Assembly (NCBI RefSeq): GCF_013623775.1
Contig: NZ_JABFAM010000012.1
Coordinates: forward strand, 1 to 64,000
Length of the DNA: 64,000 nt
DNA from: Rufibacter sp. XAAS-G3-1
Lineage (GTDB): Bacteria; Bacteroidota; Bacteroidia; Cytophagales; Hymenobacteraceae
Direction of reading: 5' to 3'
Shown: piece by piece, positions 25,550 through 33,378 of the stretch
How the letters are laid out: each line of letters opens with the position of its first letter
Numbering within the stretch: the stretch's first letter is position 1
Translations under genes and position numbers: made by a program
The notes under the pieces: model-generated
The model's database searches: none
What the model was told of the DNA's origin: nothing
Seen by the model: only the letters and a program-made list of their open reading frames with translations

Positions 25550-26368
25550 ATGGTAAAGGCAGAGAATTTAGAGCGGCCCATTGGGGTGTTTGACAGCGGA
25601 ATAGGCGGTTTAACCGTGGCTAAAGCCATTAAAGCGCATTTACCCCAGGAACGGTTGGTGTATTTTGGAGACACCGCCCACCTGCCGTACGGCGATAAAT
25701 CAACCGCTGCCATACAGGCATACTCCGTGAAAATATGTGATCTGCTGATTAGGCAGAATTGTAAAATAATTCTGATTGCGTGCAATTCTGCCTCGGCGGC
25801 CGCCTACGAGTTGGTGCGGGAATATGTAGGCAGGAAAGCGCATGTCCTGAACGTGATTGACCCCGTGGTGCAGTTGGTGGGCGAAAGATTTCCGCAGAGA
25901 ACCGTGGGCCTGATTGGCACCAAACAAACCGTAAACTCCAATGTCTACAAAAAGAAGATAGATGATTTGAACGCCGGCATCTGCCTGAAATCTTTGGCCA
26001 CACCCTTGCTGGCCCCCATGATTGAGGAAGGTTTCTTCAACAACACCATTTCAGAGAGCGTCATCCAGACGTACCTGTCAGACCCGGCCCTGGACGGCAT
26101 TGAGGCGTTGATTCTGGGCTGCACCCATTATCCCTTGATCAAAGAACAGATAGCTGCGTATTACAAGGGAAGGGTAGAAGTGCTGGATGCCTCAGAACTG
26201 GTGGCGCGGCACGTGGGAGCGGTATTGACGCAATTAGGAATCGCCTCTGCGCGTTTACCAGGAGAGTCCCACTTCTACGTTTCTGATTACACCGCCTCGT
26301 TTGAAGCCTCCACCCAACTTTTCTTTCAGAAAAAGGTAAATTTAAAGCATTATCCGCTCTGGGAGTAA
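25550..26368 (+). CDS. murI: Glutamate racemase
   Basis: Makes D-glutamate for peptidoglycan. Cofactor-independent two-cysteine racemase. From the ATG at 25550 it is 272 aa, a normal length. Motifs are IGVFDSGIGGLTVAKAI at the N-terminus, YFGDTAHLPYGDKS, the first catalytic Cys in IACNSASAAA, and the second in LGCTHYPLI. An in-frame ATG at 25511 would add 13 residues (MICFSIISPWFKV) that do not resemble the family, so the later start is preferred. It is divergent from the SPW-repeat gene, and the two share an AT-rich promoter region. A lipoprotein gene follows 90 bp downstream. Confidence 0.95.
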   Translation: MVKAENLERPIGVFDSGIGGLTVAKAIKAHLPQERLVYFGDTAHLPYGDKSTAAIQAYSVKICDLLIRQNCKIILIACNSASAAAYELVREYVGRKAHVLNVIDPVVQLVGERFPQRTVGLIGTKQTVNSNVYKKKIDDLNAGICLKSLATPLLAPMIEEGFFNNTISESVIQTYLSDPALDGIEALILGCTHYPLIKEQIAAYYKGRVEVLDASELVARHVGAVLTQLGIASARLPGESHFYVSDYTASFEASTQLFFQKKVNLKHYPLWE

Positions 26369-26458
26369 GAAACCCGGGCAACCGACGACTAATCTTTTAG
26401 TTTCGTTTCAGGCTTACTTTTGTATAAACACGCCAGAAATGGCTTCGTATTCCATCTT

Positions 26459-27091
26459 ATGAAAAAGCGTTATTTCCTTATTGGTGATTTCTCGCGCAAC
26501 GTGCTGTTGGTGAGTGCCGCCGCCTGCCTTGGGCTTGCTTCCTGTTCCGATAACCGTACTGCCCAAAATGAAACTTCCACCGAGTGGAACGCCCGGGAAG
26601 AAGCCCCCAAATACAGCCAGGGCGTGATCACCGAAATGACCGAAACAAGTCCGGACAACTGGAAAATCACGGATGAGCGTCCTGCTGAGGCAGGGCAGGT
26701 CATGGCTATCCTGAAACACAACGACGGGAAAGTAGACACCCTGCAAGGCCTGGAACTGGAGCGCCGTATGCAGGAATACTCCCAGGCCAATCCGCACAAC
26801 GGCACCGGTTTCAGCATGATGAACGTGCTGATGTGGAGCGGAATCGGGTACATGGCCGGCCGGATGCTGTCGCCCAACCGCGCGTATTACGCCAACCCTA
26901 ACACCGTTCAGCGCAATGAGGCCTGGCGGCAGCAAACCGCGGCAGAGCGTTCCAGAGGCGCCACGGCGTTCAGGGGAACCACGGGCCAATACAGCCGTCC
27001 GGCCACGTCCCCCGGCAACGTGCGTTCTACCGCTCCTTCCAACAGCCGTTCCGGTACGTTCGGCGGTAGGTCAGGTGGCTTTGGGGCCTAA
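26459..27091 (+). CDS. UPF0323/YgiB-like lipoprotein
   Basis: Lipoprotein of 210 aa from the ATG at 26459: MKKRYFLIGDFSRN, hydrophobic core, lipobox LGLASC (Cys at about 29). A polar region follows with VITEMTETSPDNWKITDERPAEAGQVMAIL, then a Gly-rich single membrane-like stretch FSMMNVLMWSGIGYMAGRM, and a Ser/Gly/Arg-rich tail (SRGATAFRGTTGQYSRPA...GTFGGRSGGFGA). The order and tail match UPF0323 proteins of Helicobacter and the YgiB (DUF1190) group. The next gene, 125 bp on, is a YgiC-like ATP-grasp protein; YgiB-YgiC pairing is also known in enterobacteria. An upstream in-frame ATG (26420) is not preferred. The function is unknown. Confidence 0.8.
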   Translation: MKKRYFLIGDFSRNVLLVSAAACLGLASCSDNRTAQNETSTEWNAREEAPKYSQGVITEMTETSPDNWKITDERPAEAGQVMAILKHNDGKVDTLQGLELERRMQEYSQANPHNGTGFSMMNVLMWSGIGYMAGRMLSPNRAYYANPNTVQRNEAWRQQTAAERSRGATAFRGTTGQYSRPATSPGNVRSTAPSNSRSGTFGGRSGGFGA

Positions 27092-27130
27092 GCAGTCGCT
27101 GTCAAGGCATTCCATTGTTCAATCCCTTTG

Positions 27131-27168
27131 TTTTAGGGCTGTTTTTATGAAAACAGCCTCAAAATACT
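27131..27168. repeat. Worn TGTTTT-family hairpin
   Basis: TTGTTTTAGGGCTGTTTTTA then TGAAAACAGCCTCAAAATAC, between the lipoprotein and ATP-grasp genes. Confidence 0.75.
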
Positions 27169-27216
27169 GTATCCAAAACTGTAAAAAATCCATCCAGATC
27201 TAACCCGTTCATTTCT

Positions 27217-28398
27217 ATGTCAGACGCATCTCTCCCGGTCAAATTAATGCCGCACCACGGCGATGTCACAAAAATGGTACACCAGATGGGGTGGGAGTGG
27301 GTAGTAGAGGAGGAGTGCCAGACCTACCTGTCGGGCGAGGCGGTGGTGCTGAGCCAGAAAAGCGCCGATGAGCTGCTGGAGGCCGCCGCTACGCTCTATG
27401 AGATGATGGTAGAAGCCGTGCCCGATGACTTACCCGATGATTTCCTCCGGAAGATTGGCATTCCGGAACGGATATGGCGGGCCGTGCGGCACTCCTGGAA
27501 CGATGAGCGCCACTGGCACCTCTACGGCCGCTTTGACTTCGCGCAGACGCCCGAAGGCGTGAAACTGCTGGAGTTTAACGCCGATACCGCCACCTCCATC
27601 CCCGAAACGGCGGTGGTACAGTGGGCCAGCTTGGCCGCCGCCGGGAAAAACGAGAGCCACCAAGCCAATGGGTTGTATGAAGCCTTGGTAGAGCAGTTCA
27701 GAACCTGGCAGGGCTTAAACCCCGAGCTGGAACCCGCGCTTCTCCTCGTGTATCTGGGCGGAAGCAAAGAAGACTACACCAACTGCGAAGTGTTGGCCGA
27801 AGCCGCCCGCGAGGCCGGCTTTGACACGCACATCTGCCCGGTAGAGCAAATGGAAGTCTCTACCCTGGGTGCCGAGCGCGGCATCTGGGCCCAGGTTGGG
27901 GCCGAGCAGTGGCGGCGTTTCCCGTTCCTGTTCAAGCTGGTGCCCTGGGAATTGTTTGTGCAACTGGAACCCGAACTGTGTTCTGATCTGGTTGAGCTGC
28001 AGTATTCGCGGAGCGTGATCATCGCCAATCCGGCGTATTCGCTTATTTTCCAGAGCAAAGGCATGTTGGCCTGGCTGTGGCAGCAGTTCCCGTACCACCC
28101 GTTGCTGCTGCGCACCGAGTTTACCTCCTTTTCCGGCAAAGCCGTGGAGAAACCCTTCTTCGGCCGCGAGGGCCAGAACATTCAGGTACGCGGAAACACA
28201 GATGTCTCCTCCACCACCGGAGAGTACAGTGACCAGCCCCACATCTACCAAGCCTGGGCCGAACTTCCGCAGGATGCCCAAGGCTACCGCTACCAGGCCG
28301 GGGTTTTCTGGGCCGGCGAAGGCAGCGCCATCGGGTTCCGGCGGGAGCGGGGCATCATCACCAACCTGTCACAGTTTGTGGCGCACGTGGTGGAGTAG
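27217..28398 (+). CDS. Glutathionylspermidine synthase-like ATP-grasp protein (YgiC/YjfC type)
   Basis: The 393 aa protein resembles the C-terminal synthetase domain of Gsp and the stand-alone YgiC/YjfC proteins, which are predicted amide ligases of unknown substrate. Visible features are RIWRAVRHSWNDERHWHLYGRFDFAQTPEG followed by KLLEFNADTATSIPETAVVQW (metal- and substrate-binding N-x-D motif), RRFPFLFKLVPWELF (family signature), FQSKGMLAWLW in the ATP-grasp part, and the C-terminal KPFFGREGQNI and YQAGVFWAGEG. No signal peptide, so it is cytosolic. It is downstream of the YgiB-like lipoprotein, as in the enterobacterial pair. Gsp synthesis itself is not implied, because no amidase domain is present. 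Confidence 0.85.
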   Translation: MSDASLPVKLMPHHGDVTKMVHQMGWEWVVEEECQTYLSGEAVVLSQKSADELLEAAATLYEMMVEAVPDDLPDDFLRKIGIPERIWRAVRHSWNDERHWHLYGRFDFAQTPEGVKLLEFNADTATSIPETAVVQWASLAAAGKNESHQANGLYEALVEQFRTWQGLNPELEPALLLVYLGGSKEDYTNCEVLAEAAREAGFDTHICPVEQMEVSTLGAERGIWAQVGAEQWRRFPFLFKLVPWELFVQLEPELCSDLVELQYSRSVIIANPAYSLIFQSKGMLAWLWQQFPYHPLLLRTEFTSFSGKAVEKPFFGREGQNIQVRGNTDVSSTTGEYSDQPHIYQAWAELPQDAQGYRYQAGVFWAGEGSAIGFRRERGIITNLSQFVAHVVE

Positions 28399-28707
28399 GG
28401 GAATTTCACTTGCTCTCTGCTGAAATTTAGGGGGTGAGAGTGCCTTGTGAATGATTCTATATCTGCTTCTGCGCTGGCGCGAGTCTTCAGACTCGTGCCT
28501 CTAGATAATGGGTAGTCTCCAGACTACCCTCGCTGCACCGCAGCGACAAACGTATTGCTGAACTCTATCATTTTCCCTCTATGGCTCGGAAGTACTTCCC
28601 GTATTTTCAGTTCAGAAGTTCAAGTCCCGGAAGTTACTTCCGAGCCATAGCCATAGCAGGTTGATCTGCTCGCGCCAGTGGCAAACGCTACAACATGTCC
28701 TAAAGCT
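28399..28707. repeat. Intergenic palindrome-rich element bounded by inverted CTGGCGCGAG
   Basis: 28474-28483 (CTGGCGCGAG) and 28669-28678 (its exact reverse complement) bound 205 bp. Inside are 28480-28495 (CGAGTCT-TC-AGACTCG), 28511-28528 (GGTAGTCT-CC-AGACTACC), 28531-28545 (CGCTG-N5-CAGCG) and two GGAAGT/ACTTCC palindromes, of which the flanks ATGGCTC (28580) and GAGCCAT (28642) pair with each other. The structure resembles a non-autonomous mobile element. No protein is encoded. Confidence 0.7.
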
Positions 28708-29237
28708 ATGCAGGAAGCACCTCTTATTCTGTTGGGCAGTGCCCGCAAAGACAGTGATACCCGGCGGTTCCTGCAGAGAATATTCCAGGGTACCCCGCAT
28801 GAACTCATAGACCTGCTGAACTACACCCTCTTGCCGTACCGCTATAAAACGATTATCCGGCTGGGGATGGCTTCATGGAAATCATAGAACGGGTGTCGCG
28901 GCACCGAGTCATTGTGTTCGCCACCCCGGTGTACTGGTACGCCATGAGCGGATTGCTGAAAACCTTCTTTGACCGGCTCACCGGTCTGGTAACGGTGCAA
29001 AAGACCTTGGGGCGCAACTTGAAAGGAAAAACCGTCTTTCTGGTAGCCGTAGGCGCAGACGCCGAACTGCCCGATGGCTTTGAGGTACCGTTTAAATTAA
29101 CCGCCAAGTACCTTAACATGAAGTACGGCGGCCGTCTGTATGCCTCCACGGAGGAAGTAGGAACCGATATTTACCACGTAGGCACCCACCGCGAGTTCCT
29201 GCGCGACATAGTAGAAGCGCTCTGGGAGATTAGCTGA
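28708..29237 (+). pseudogene. Flavodoxin-like NAD(P)H-dependent oxidoreductase, broken by a frameshift
   Basis: The N-terminal part (from ATG 28708: MQEAPLILLGSARKDSDTRRFLQRI...NYTLLPYRYK) and the C-terminal part (from about 28851: DYPAGDGFMEIIERV...ATPVYWYAMSGLLKTFFDRLTGL) are in different frames. They join naturally if a run of four A (28846-28849) were five, giving a protein of about 176 aa, the usual size of NADPH-dependent FMN reductases/flavodoxin-fold quinone reductases. PVYWYAMSG is the flavin-binding loop. Everything apart from the missing base looks intact, so this is either a recent mutation, a phase-variable homopolymer or a sequencing error. It overlaps the convergent DUF1801-type gene by 8 bp. 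Confidence 0.8.
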
Positions 29238-29826
29238 ACTTCTTGCCTTCGGTGATGCGCTCCACGGTTTTTAAGATGCGCGTGTCTCTGGTTTCGGGGC
29301 GTTTTGCCTCGGTGACCCAGCGCACGTACTCTTTGCGGTGCGTATACGCCAGCTGCTCAAATCTCTCCAGTTGTTGCGCCTGGGATAATGCTTGCAGCAG
29401 GTCTTCGGGGATTTCTATGAGGCTGCGTTCAGTTGAGGTTGCCGCAGCACCGGCCTTTAATTGGGTGGCAGCTTTCAGGTATTTCACTAACAGGTCTTCG
29501 TTGACCTGCGAGGCGTTGGTGAATTTGATGCTGCGCATGGTTTTGGCGTCCTGGCTGCTGGTAAATACCCTGTGCGGGTCTTCCAACAAGGCTCCCTGGA
29601 AAAAGGCCAGACTCACGTGCTGTTTAAAGACCCCTATGGAACACACCAGGCCCGGCCCGGCTTTCCCGTACACCGGGGCGCTCCATTTCCAGGCGGCTTT
29701 CAACTCTGGGTCTGCCACGGCAATGGCGTTTCTTAGTTTCTCACAGATGGGTTGGGCAAACTCCGGGGCGTTCGCAAAGTAAGCCTCTGTTTTATGGACG
29801 CTCTGTTCAGGGGTAAGGGTAGCCAT
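29230..29826 (-). CDS. DUF1801/YdeI-like protein
   Basis: The 198 aa cytosolic protein has two parts. Residues 1 to about 120 form a DUF1801-type domain (FAQPICEKLRNAI, ELKAAWKWSAPVYGKAGPGLVCSIGVFKQHVSLAFFQGALL), the phosphoribosylanthranilate-like or YdhG-type fold. Residues about 130-198 resemble the bacteriocin-protection YdeI/OmdA C-terminal region (IEIPEDLLQALSQAQQLERFEQLAYTHRKEYVRWVTEAKRPETRDTRILKTVERI). This combination is frequent in Bacteroidota. The biochemical role is not known. It ends inside the 3' end of the convergent flavoprotein gene, and both have overlapping stops. Confidence 0.85.
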   Translation of the reverse strand: MATLTPEQSVHKTEAYFANAPEFAQPICEKLRNAIAVADPELKAAWKWSAPVYGKAGPGLVCSIGVFKQHVSLAFFQGALLEDPHRVFTSSQDAKTMRSIKFTNASQVNEDLLVKYLKAATQLKAGAAATSTERSLIEIPEDLLQALSQAQQLERFEQLAYTHRKEYVRWVTEAKRPETRDTRILKTVERITEGKKFS

Positions 29827-30163
29827 GTTTATGTTTTGTTAGCAGATGGATAGATATTTTCGGTTTACCGGCTATTTTCTGTAAAATACGCTTTAAACGG
29901 GAGTGTTTCCAACGGGTGGCTTGAAAGCCAGCCACGGGAAACATCTCAGAAGGTAAAGATGCAGGTAGTTCACGCTACTGTTGTTCGTCCCCAAGACCCT
30001 ATCAGGTTAATAGGGAAACGATTGTGGAGTAGTTTAGGTGCGAATTTCAATGGAGCCATAGGGAATGGGCAACCGTAGTAAACAGAAACAAGGCATCCAA
30101 AAGACCAAGTCTGTTTAATGCTTACTTTTCTAAAAACACGCCAAAAACAGAACAAGGGAATCC
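29827..30163. repeat. Intergenic region with two worn hairpin copies
   Basis: 29868-29900 and 30117-30150 are degenerate TGTTTT-family copies. 29904-29944 holds a palindrome with apex TGGCTTGAAAGCCA (29917-29930). Nothing with coding character is seen. Confidence 0.5.
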
Positions 30164-30589
30164 CTACTTTGAATCGTTCTTCGCTAGCAGGTACCCCGCG
30201 CCTAGAGCGGCCAGCATCACCAGGGAAAAAGGGCCTTCATTCAGTTTGATTCTGCCCACCGACGGGATTTTCTCGGGGAATTCAGCGTCCATGCCTTCGG
30301 CGCCCGGAAAGGTGAAACTTCCGGCTTGCGCCAGGTAGAAGATGGCCGGGAGCATGGTGCCTACTTTTAAATTCATTTCTGGGTCGCCGTCTTTTTTCTG
30401 GAGGAAATACAGGCTGGTGGAACCCAACAGGGTACCAGACAAAATGGTCATGGCGTCATGGAACTTGGCGTGCGGGGGCCAGTTGGGGTTGAACAGGTGC
30501 GTTTTGTTCCAGTCCATCAGGAAACCACCCACGGTGGTAAAGGCGGCTACGGCCTGTAAGATGGTGCGTCCGGGTGAAGTAGTGATCAT
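30164..30589 (-). CDS. Small membrane protein with HLFNPNWPPHAKFH motif (DUF6640-like)
   Basis: The 141 aa protein has four hydrophobic stretches, near 8-25, 49-64, 79-92 and 120-135. The motif HLFNPNWPPHAKFHDAM (about 31-47) between the first two segments is like that of DUF6640-type small integral membrane proteins, which are found across bacteria and fungi and have no known role. The C-terminal AAGAGYLLAKN-like end is short. Start ATG at 30587-30589. It is monocistronic, and divergent from rarA across a perfect 22-bp hairpin. The family name is from memory of the motif and should be verified by profile search. Confidence 0.7.
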   Translation of the reverse strand: MITTSPGRTILQAVAAFTTVGGFLMDWNKTHLFNPNWPPHAKFHDAMTILSGTLLGSTSLYFLQKKDGDPEMNLKVGTMLPAIFYLAQAGSFTFPGAEGMDAEFPEKIPSVGRIKLNEGPFSLVMLAALGAGYLLAKNDSK

Positions 30590-30721
30590 GGTAAACTGGT
30601 TTTAGGGGCAGAAACGCTGCTTTAGGGGATACGCAGGGAAGGTCAGCCGGTTCAGGAGCCAGGTAAAGCGCAGGTGCTGCTCTGTTGCTAAGCCCGCTAT
30701 CCAGGAAGCAACCACCGGGCA

Positions 30722-30769
30722 GTGACTGTTTTGCGCCTGTTTTGTGAAAAACAGGCGCAAAACAGTCAC
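30722..30769. repeat. Perfect TGTTTT-N4-AAAACA hairpin (22-bp arms)
   Basis: Left arm 30722-30743, loop GTGA, right arm 30748-30769, no mismatch. Unlike most perfect copies it lies between two divergent genes, 76 bases before the rarA start. Confidence 0.9.
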
Positions 30770-30844
30770 GGAAAGAAAGTAAATTGCCTTTTGTTTCGGG
30801 TCCGTTCAACACCGCGAAACGCTACCACCTGAATTCTGCTTTCC

Positions 30845-32119
30845 ATGTTCCAAACTACCAAAGCCCCTTTGCCAGAGCGCATGCGCCCGCACAACCTGGA
30901 TCAGTACGCCGGTCAGAAACATTTAGTAGGCCCCCAGGGCGTGCTGCGGCGGTACATTGAGGCGGGCATGGTGCCGTCCATGATTTTCTGGGGGCCGCCG
31001 GGCGTGGGGAAAACCACGTTGGCCGGTATTATTGCCGGGCAGCTCAAGGTTCCGTTTGTGGCCATGAGCGCGATCAACGCCGGCGTGAAAGACATCAGGG
31101 ACGTGATTGACCAGGCCCGCAAGCGGCAAGGCACGGTGCTGTTCATTGACGAAATCCACCGGTTCAACAAATCGCAGCAAGATGCGCTGCTAGGCGCGGT
31201 GGAGAAAGGCACGGTCACCTTGATTGGCGCTACCACCGAGAACCCTTCGTTTGAAGTGATTCCCGCTTTGCTTTCCCGTTGTCAGGTGTACGTCCTGAAA
31301 TCGCTGGAGAAAGCGGAACTGGTGGAGTTGGTGCAGAAAGCCCTAACTGAGGACGAAATCCTGAAAAAACAGAACATTGAGGTGCAGGAGTACGAGGCGC
31401 TGCTCACCATCTCGGGCGGCGATGCTCGCAAACTGCTCAACCTGCTGGAGATTGTGATTGACGGCAGCGGCCCCCAGGAAAAACTGGTCATCACCAATGA
31501 GATGGTGAAGCAGATTGCGCAGCAGAACCTGGCCTTGTATGACAAAGGCGGCGAGGCGCACTATGACATCATCTCGGCGTTCATCAAATCCATGCGGGGC
31601 TCAGACCCCAATGCCACCATCTACTGGCTCGCGCGCATGATAGAAGGCGGCGAAGACCCCAAGTTTATTGCCCGGCGCATGCTCATCATGGCCTCGGAGG
31701 ATATTGGCAACGCCAACCCCACGGCCATGATTATGGCGAACGAGTGTTTCCAGGCGGTGAACGTGATCGGGTACCCCGAGTGTGATATTATTCTGTCACA
31801 GTGCGCCATTTACCTGGCTACCTCGCCCAAAAGCAATGCGGCGTACAAGGCCATCAGGAGCGCGCGGGCAATGGTGCGGGAGCAGGGAAGCCCGCCGGTG
31901 CCGTTGCATCTGCGCAACGCGCCCACCAAGCTCATGAAGGAAATTGGCTACGGAAACGAGTACAAGTACGCCCATGACTACGAGGGGAACTTCGTGCCGC
32001 AGGACTTTCTGCCCACCGAACTCAAAGGCACCATCTTCTTCAACCCCGGCAACAACGCCCGCGAAAACGAGATGCGCAAGAACCTGCGCAACCAGTGGGG
32101 GGAGTGGTACAGGTATTAA
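30845..32119 (+). CDS. rarA: Replication-associated recombination protein A (MgsA/RarA)
   Basis: AAA+ ATPase acting at stalled replication forks, with clamp-loader-like structure. The 424 aa protein starts PLPERMRPHNLDQYAGQKHLVG, followed by Walker A GPPGVGKTT (about 50-58), Walker B FIDEIHRFNKSQQDALL, sensor 1 IGATTENPSFEV, and sensor 2 SGGDARKLLNLLE. The C-terminal tetramerisation region includes DIISAFIKSMRGSDPNATIYWLARMIEGGEDPKFIARR, highly conserved in the MgsA family, and ends in GNEYKYAHDYEGNFVPQDFLP. The ATG at 30845 follows a short leader. No neighbours of related function. Very confident. Confidence 0.97.
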   Translation: MFQTTKAPLPERMRPHNLDQYAGQKHLVGPQGVLRRYIEAGMVPSMIFWGPPGVGKTTLAGIIAGQLKVPFVAMSAINAGVKDIRDVIDQARKRQGTVLFIDEIHRFNKSQQDALLGAVEKGTVTLIGATTENPSFEVIPALLSRCQVYVLKSLEKAELVELVQKALTEDEILKKQNIEVQEYEALLTISGGDARKLLNLLEIVIDGSGPQEKLVITNEMVKQIAQQNLALYDKGGEAHYDIISAFIKSMRGSDPNATIYWLARMIEGGEDPKFIARRMLIMASEDIGNANPTAMIMANECFQAVNVIGYPECDIILSQCAIYLATSPKSNAAYKAIRSARAMVREQGSPPVPLHLRNAPTKLMKEIGYGNEYKYAHDYEGNFVPQDFLPTELKGTIFFNPGNNARENEMRKNLRNQWGEWYRY

Positions 32120-32400
32120 CGGATGTTGCAGGTGGTTCCCGCTCTGGGTACCAACTTAAGCTAGGGACTCTCGGCAAGTGAACTCTTGTTTTCAAAAAAA
32201 CAGCCCCAAAACGGGTAGCTGCTTTCTTAGAGCTTGTTTGAATTTCATCTTTGCGCTGCAAATGGCCATAAAAAGAACCTGCGTTCGCCTTTTTTTTGCC
32301 CCTTAGCGCTGCTATGAAGCTCAAAATACGCTTCCGCAGAACCTTTCTCTGGTTAGTTGAGTCGGCAAACCTCAAATGTAAACAAGCTCTTGGCAGAAAA
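32120..32400. mobile_element. Possible MITE-like element (32230-32390) and a worn hairpin
   Basis: AGAGCTTGTTTGAATTT at 32230-32246 and AAATGTAAACAAGCTCT at 32375-32391 are inverted with two mismatches over 17 bases and bracket about 160 bp without coding capacity. The end sequence resembles terminal repeats of insertion sequences in this phylum (impression only). No clear target duplication is visible. A worn TGTTTT-family copy is at 32186-32213. Confidence 0.5.
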
Positions 32401-32985
32401 TCACTCTTTCTCTTTGAGCCAGTAGCGCACCCCAAAAGATAAGCTCATGATGTCTGGGTAGCCCGGTACAAAAGAGGTAGAGAAATCTGCCCGGTCAGAG
32501 AGACGGTAGTTGTACTCAAATTCGCCCGCGTACCAAATCATCTTGTACTGCCATTTGTCTTCGGGGTCACCCCCGAAGAAGGAGGTAGAGATGTTGTAGC
32601 CTTCCAGTTCAGACCAGTTGCGGCGGTAAACTAAGGTAGGGCCCAAGCCACCGTTTAACGAGTGCCGGCCGACCTGGAAGATCACGGCGCGCAGGCCCAG
32701 GTGGGTGAACCCGGCAAAGCGCAGGGCGCAGTCGGCGTAAAGTGCCTGGATCGCTTTCACCGAGAACTTGCTGTCTGCAATGAAATGCTCGTAGCCCACG
32801 CTGGCTCCCACGTTCAACACCAGATAGCCTTTGCCGTCGGGGTTTAAGGGCATCAGATCGGCATTATCATCCCCTTTGGGGTGCAGGGTGAGGCCAAAAT
32901 ACTTGAAATTCAGGTTCCGCTTGTATTGCGCCTGGGCCGTGAAAGTCCCTAAAAAGAGAAGCGCAAGTAGAATGCATCTATTCAT
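32401..32985 (-). CDS. Predicted outer-membrane beta-barrel protein
   Basis: From the ATG at 32985 the protein has 194 aa with a signal peptide (MNRCILLALLFLGTFTAQAQ). The rest alternates hydrophobic and polar residues as in an 8-stranded barrel: YLVLNVGASVGYEHFI, LRAVIFQVGRHSLNGGLGPTLVYRR, YKMIWYAGEFEYNYRLSDR, and the final strand IMSLSFGVRYWLKEKE. Upstream in-frame codons (to 33081) encode a non-signal-like sequence and are excluded. The function is not known. It is divergent from sppA and stands alone, with a possible MITE 10 bp past its stop. Confidence 0.75.
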   Translation of the reverse strand: MNRCILLALLFLGTFTAQAQYKRNLNFKYFGLTLHPKGDDNADLMPLNPDGKGYLVLNVGASVGYEHFIADSKFSVKAIQALYADCALRFAGFTHLGLRAVIFQVGRHSLNGGLGPTLVYRRNWSELEGYNISTSFFGGDPEDKWQYKMIWYAGEFEYNYRLSDRADFSTSFVPGYPDIMSLSFGVRYWLKEKE

Positions 32986-33378
32986 GTACACCAATATACG
33001 GCGGAGGCAACATTTGGCTATCCTTAAACGGCAAACCCCTGAGCGGGGAAACAAAAGAAGCGAACCGGCGGAAAAGAACAAATGCCTGGCGTTTGTCTCT
33101 TTTCCCCGGCATTCCGTAAAACGGAGGTTTTCTGGAATACATCAGTTTCCTTCAAGGAACACACAAAAAGCCACCTAGTTGTACCTTAATGGCTGTTTTT
33201 GAGCAGGTTAGCAGAACCATTGGTGCAAACCTTCGCTTCTGATGTACGCTGGTGGGTAAGAGTTCTAAGGCAAGATATAGAAGAAGCGTACGTTTTTGTA
33301 AGTATTCTGTTGGTTGTACGACTAATGTCCCAACCTCGCAGGCCAGAGCCTGCGCCCCTCGTTATTTTAAATATTTAT
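32986..33378. repeat. Divergent intergenic region before sppA
   Basis: Contains the palindrome CGCAGG-CCAGAG-CCTGCG (33337-33354) 25 bases before the sppA ATG. It also holds open frames that extend sppA upstream but lack family similarity. No other gene is seen. Confidence 0.45.

Noticed and set aside
33199-33378. Upstream extension of sppA by 60 codons
   Set aside because: The extension contains a palindrome and does not resemble an SppA N-terminus, while ATG 33379 gives a typical membrane anchor.
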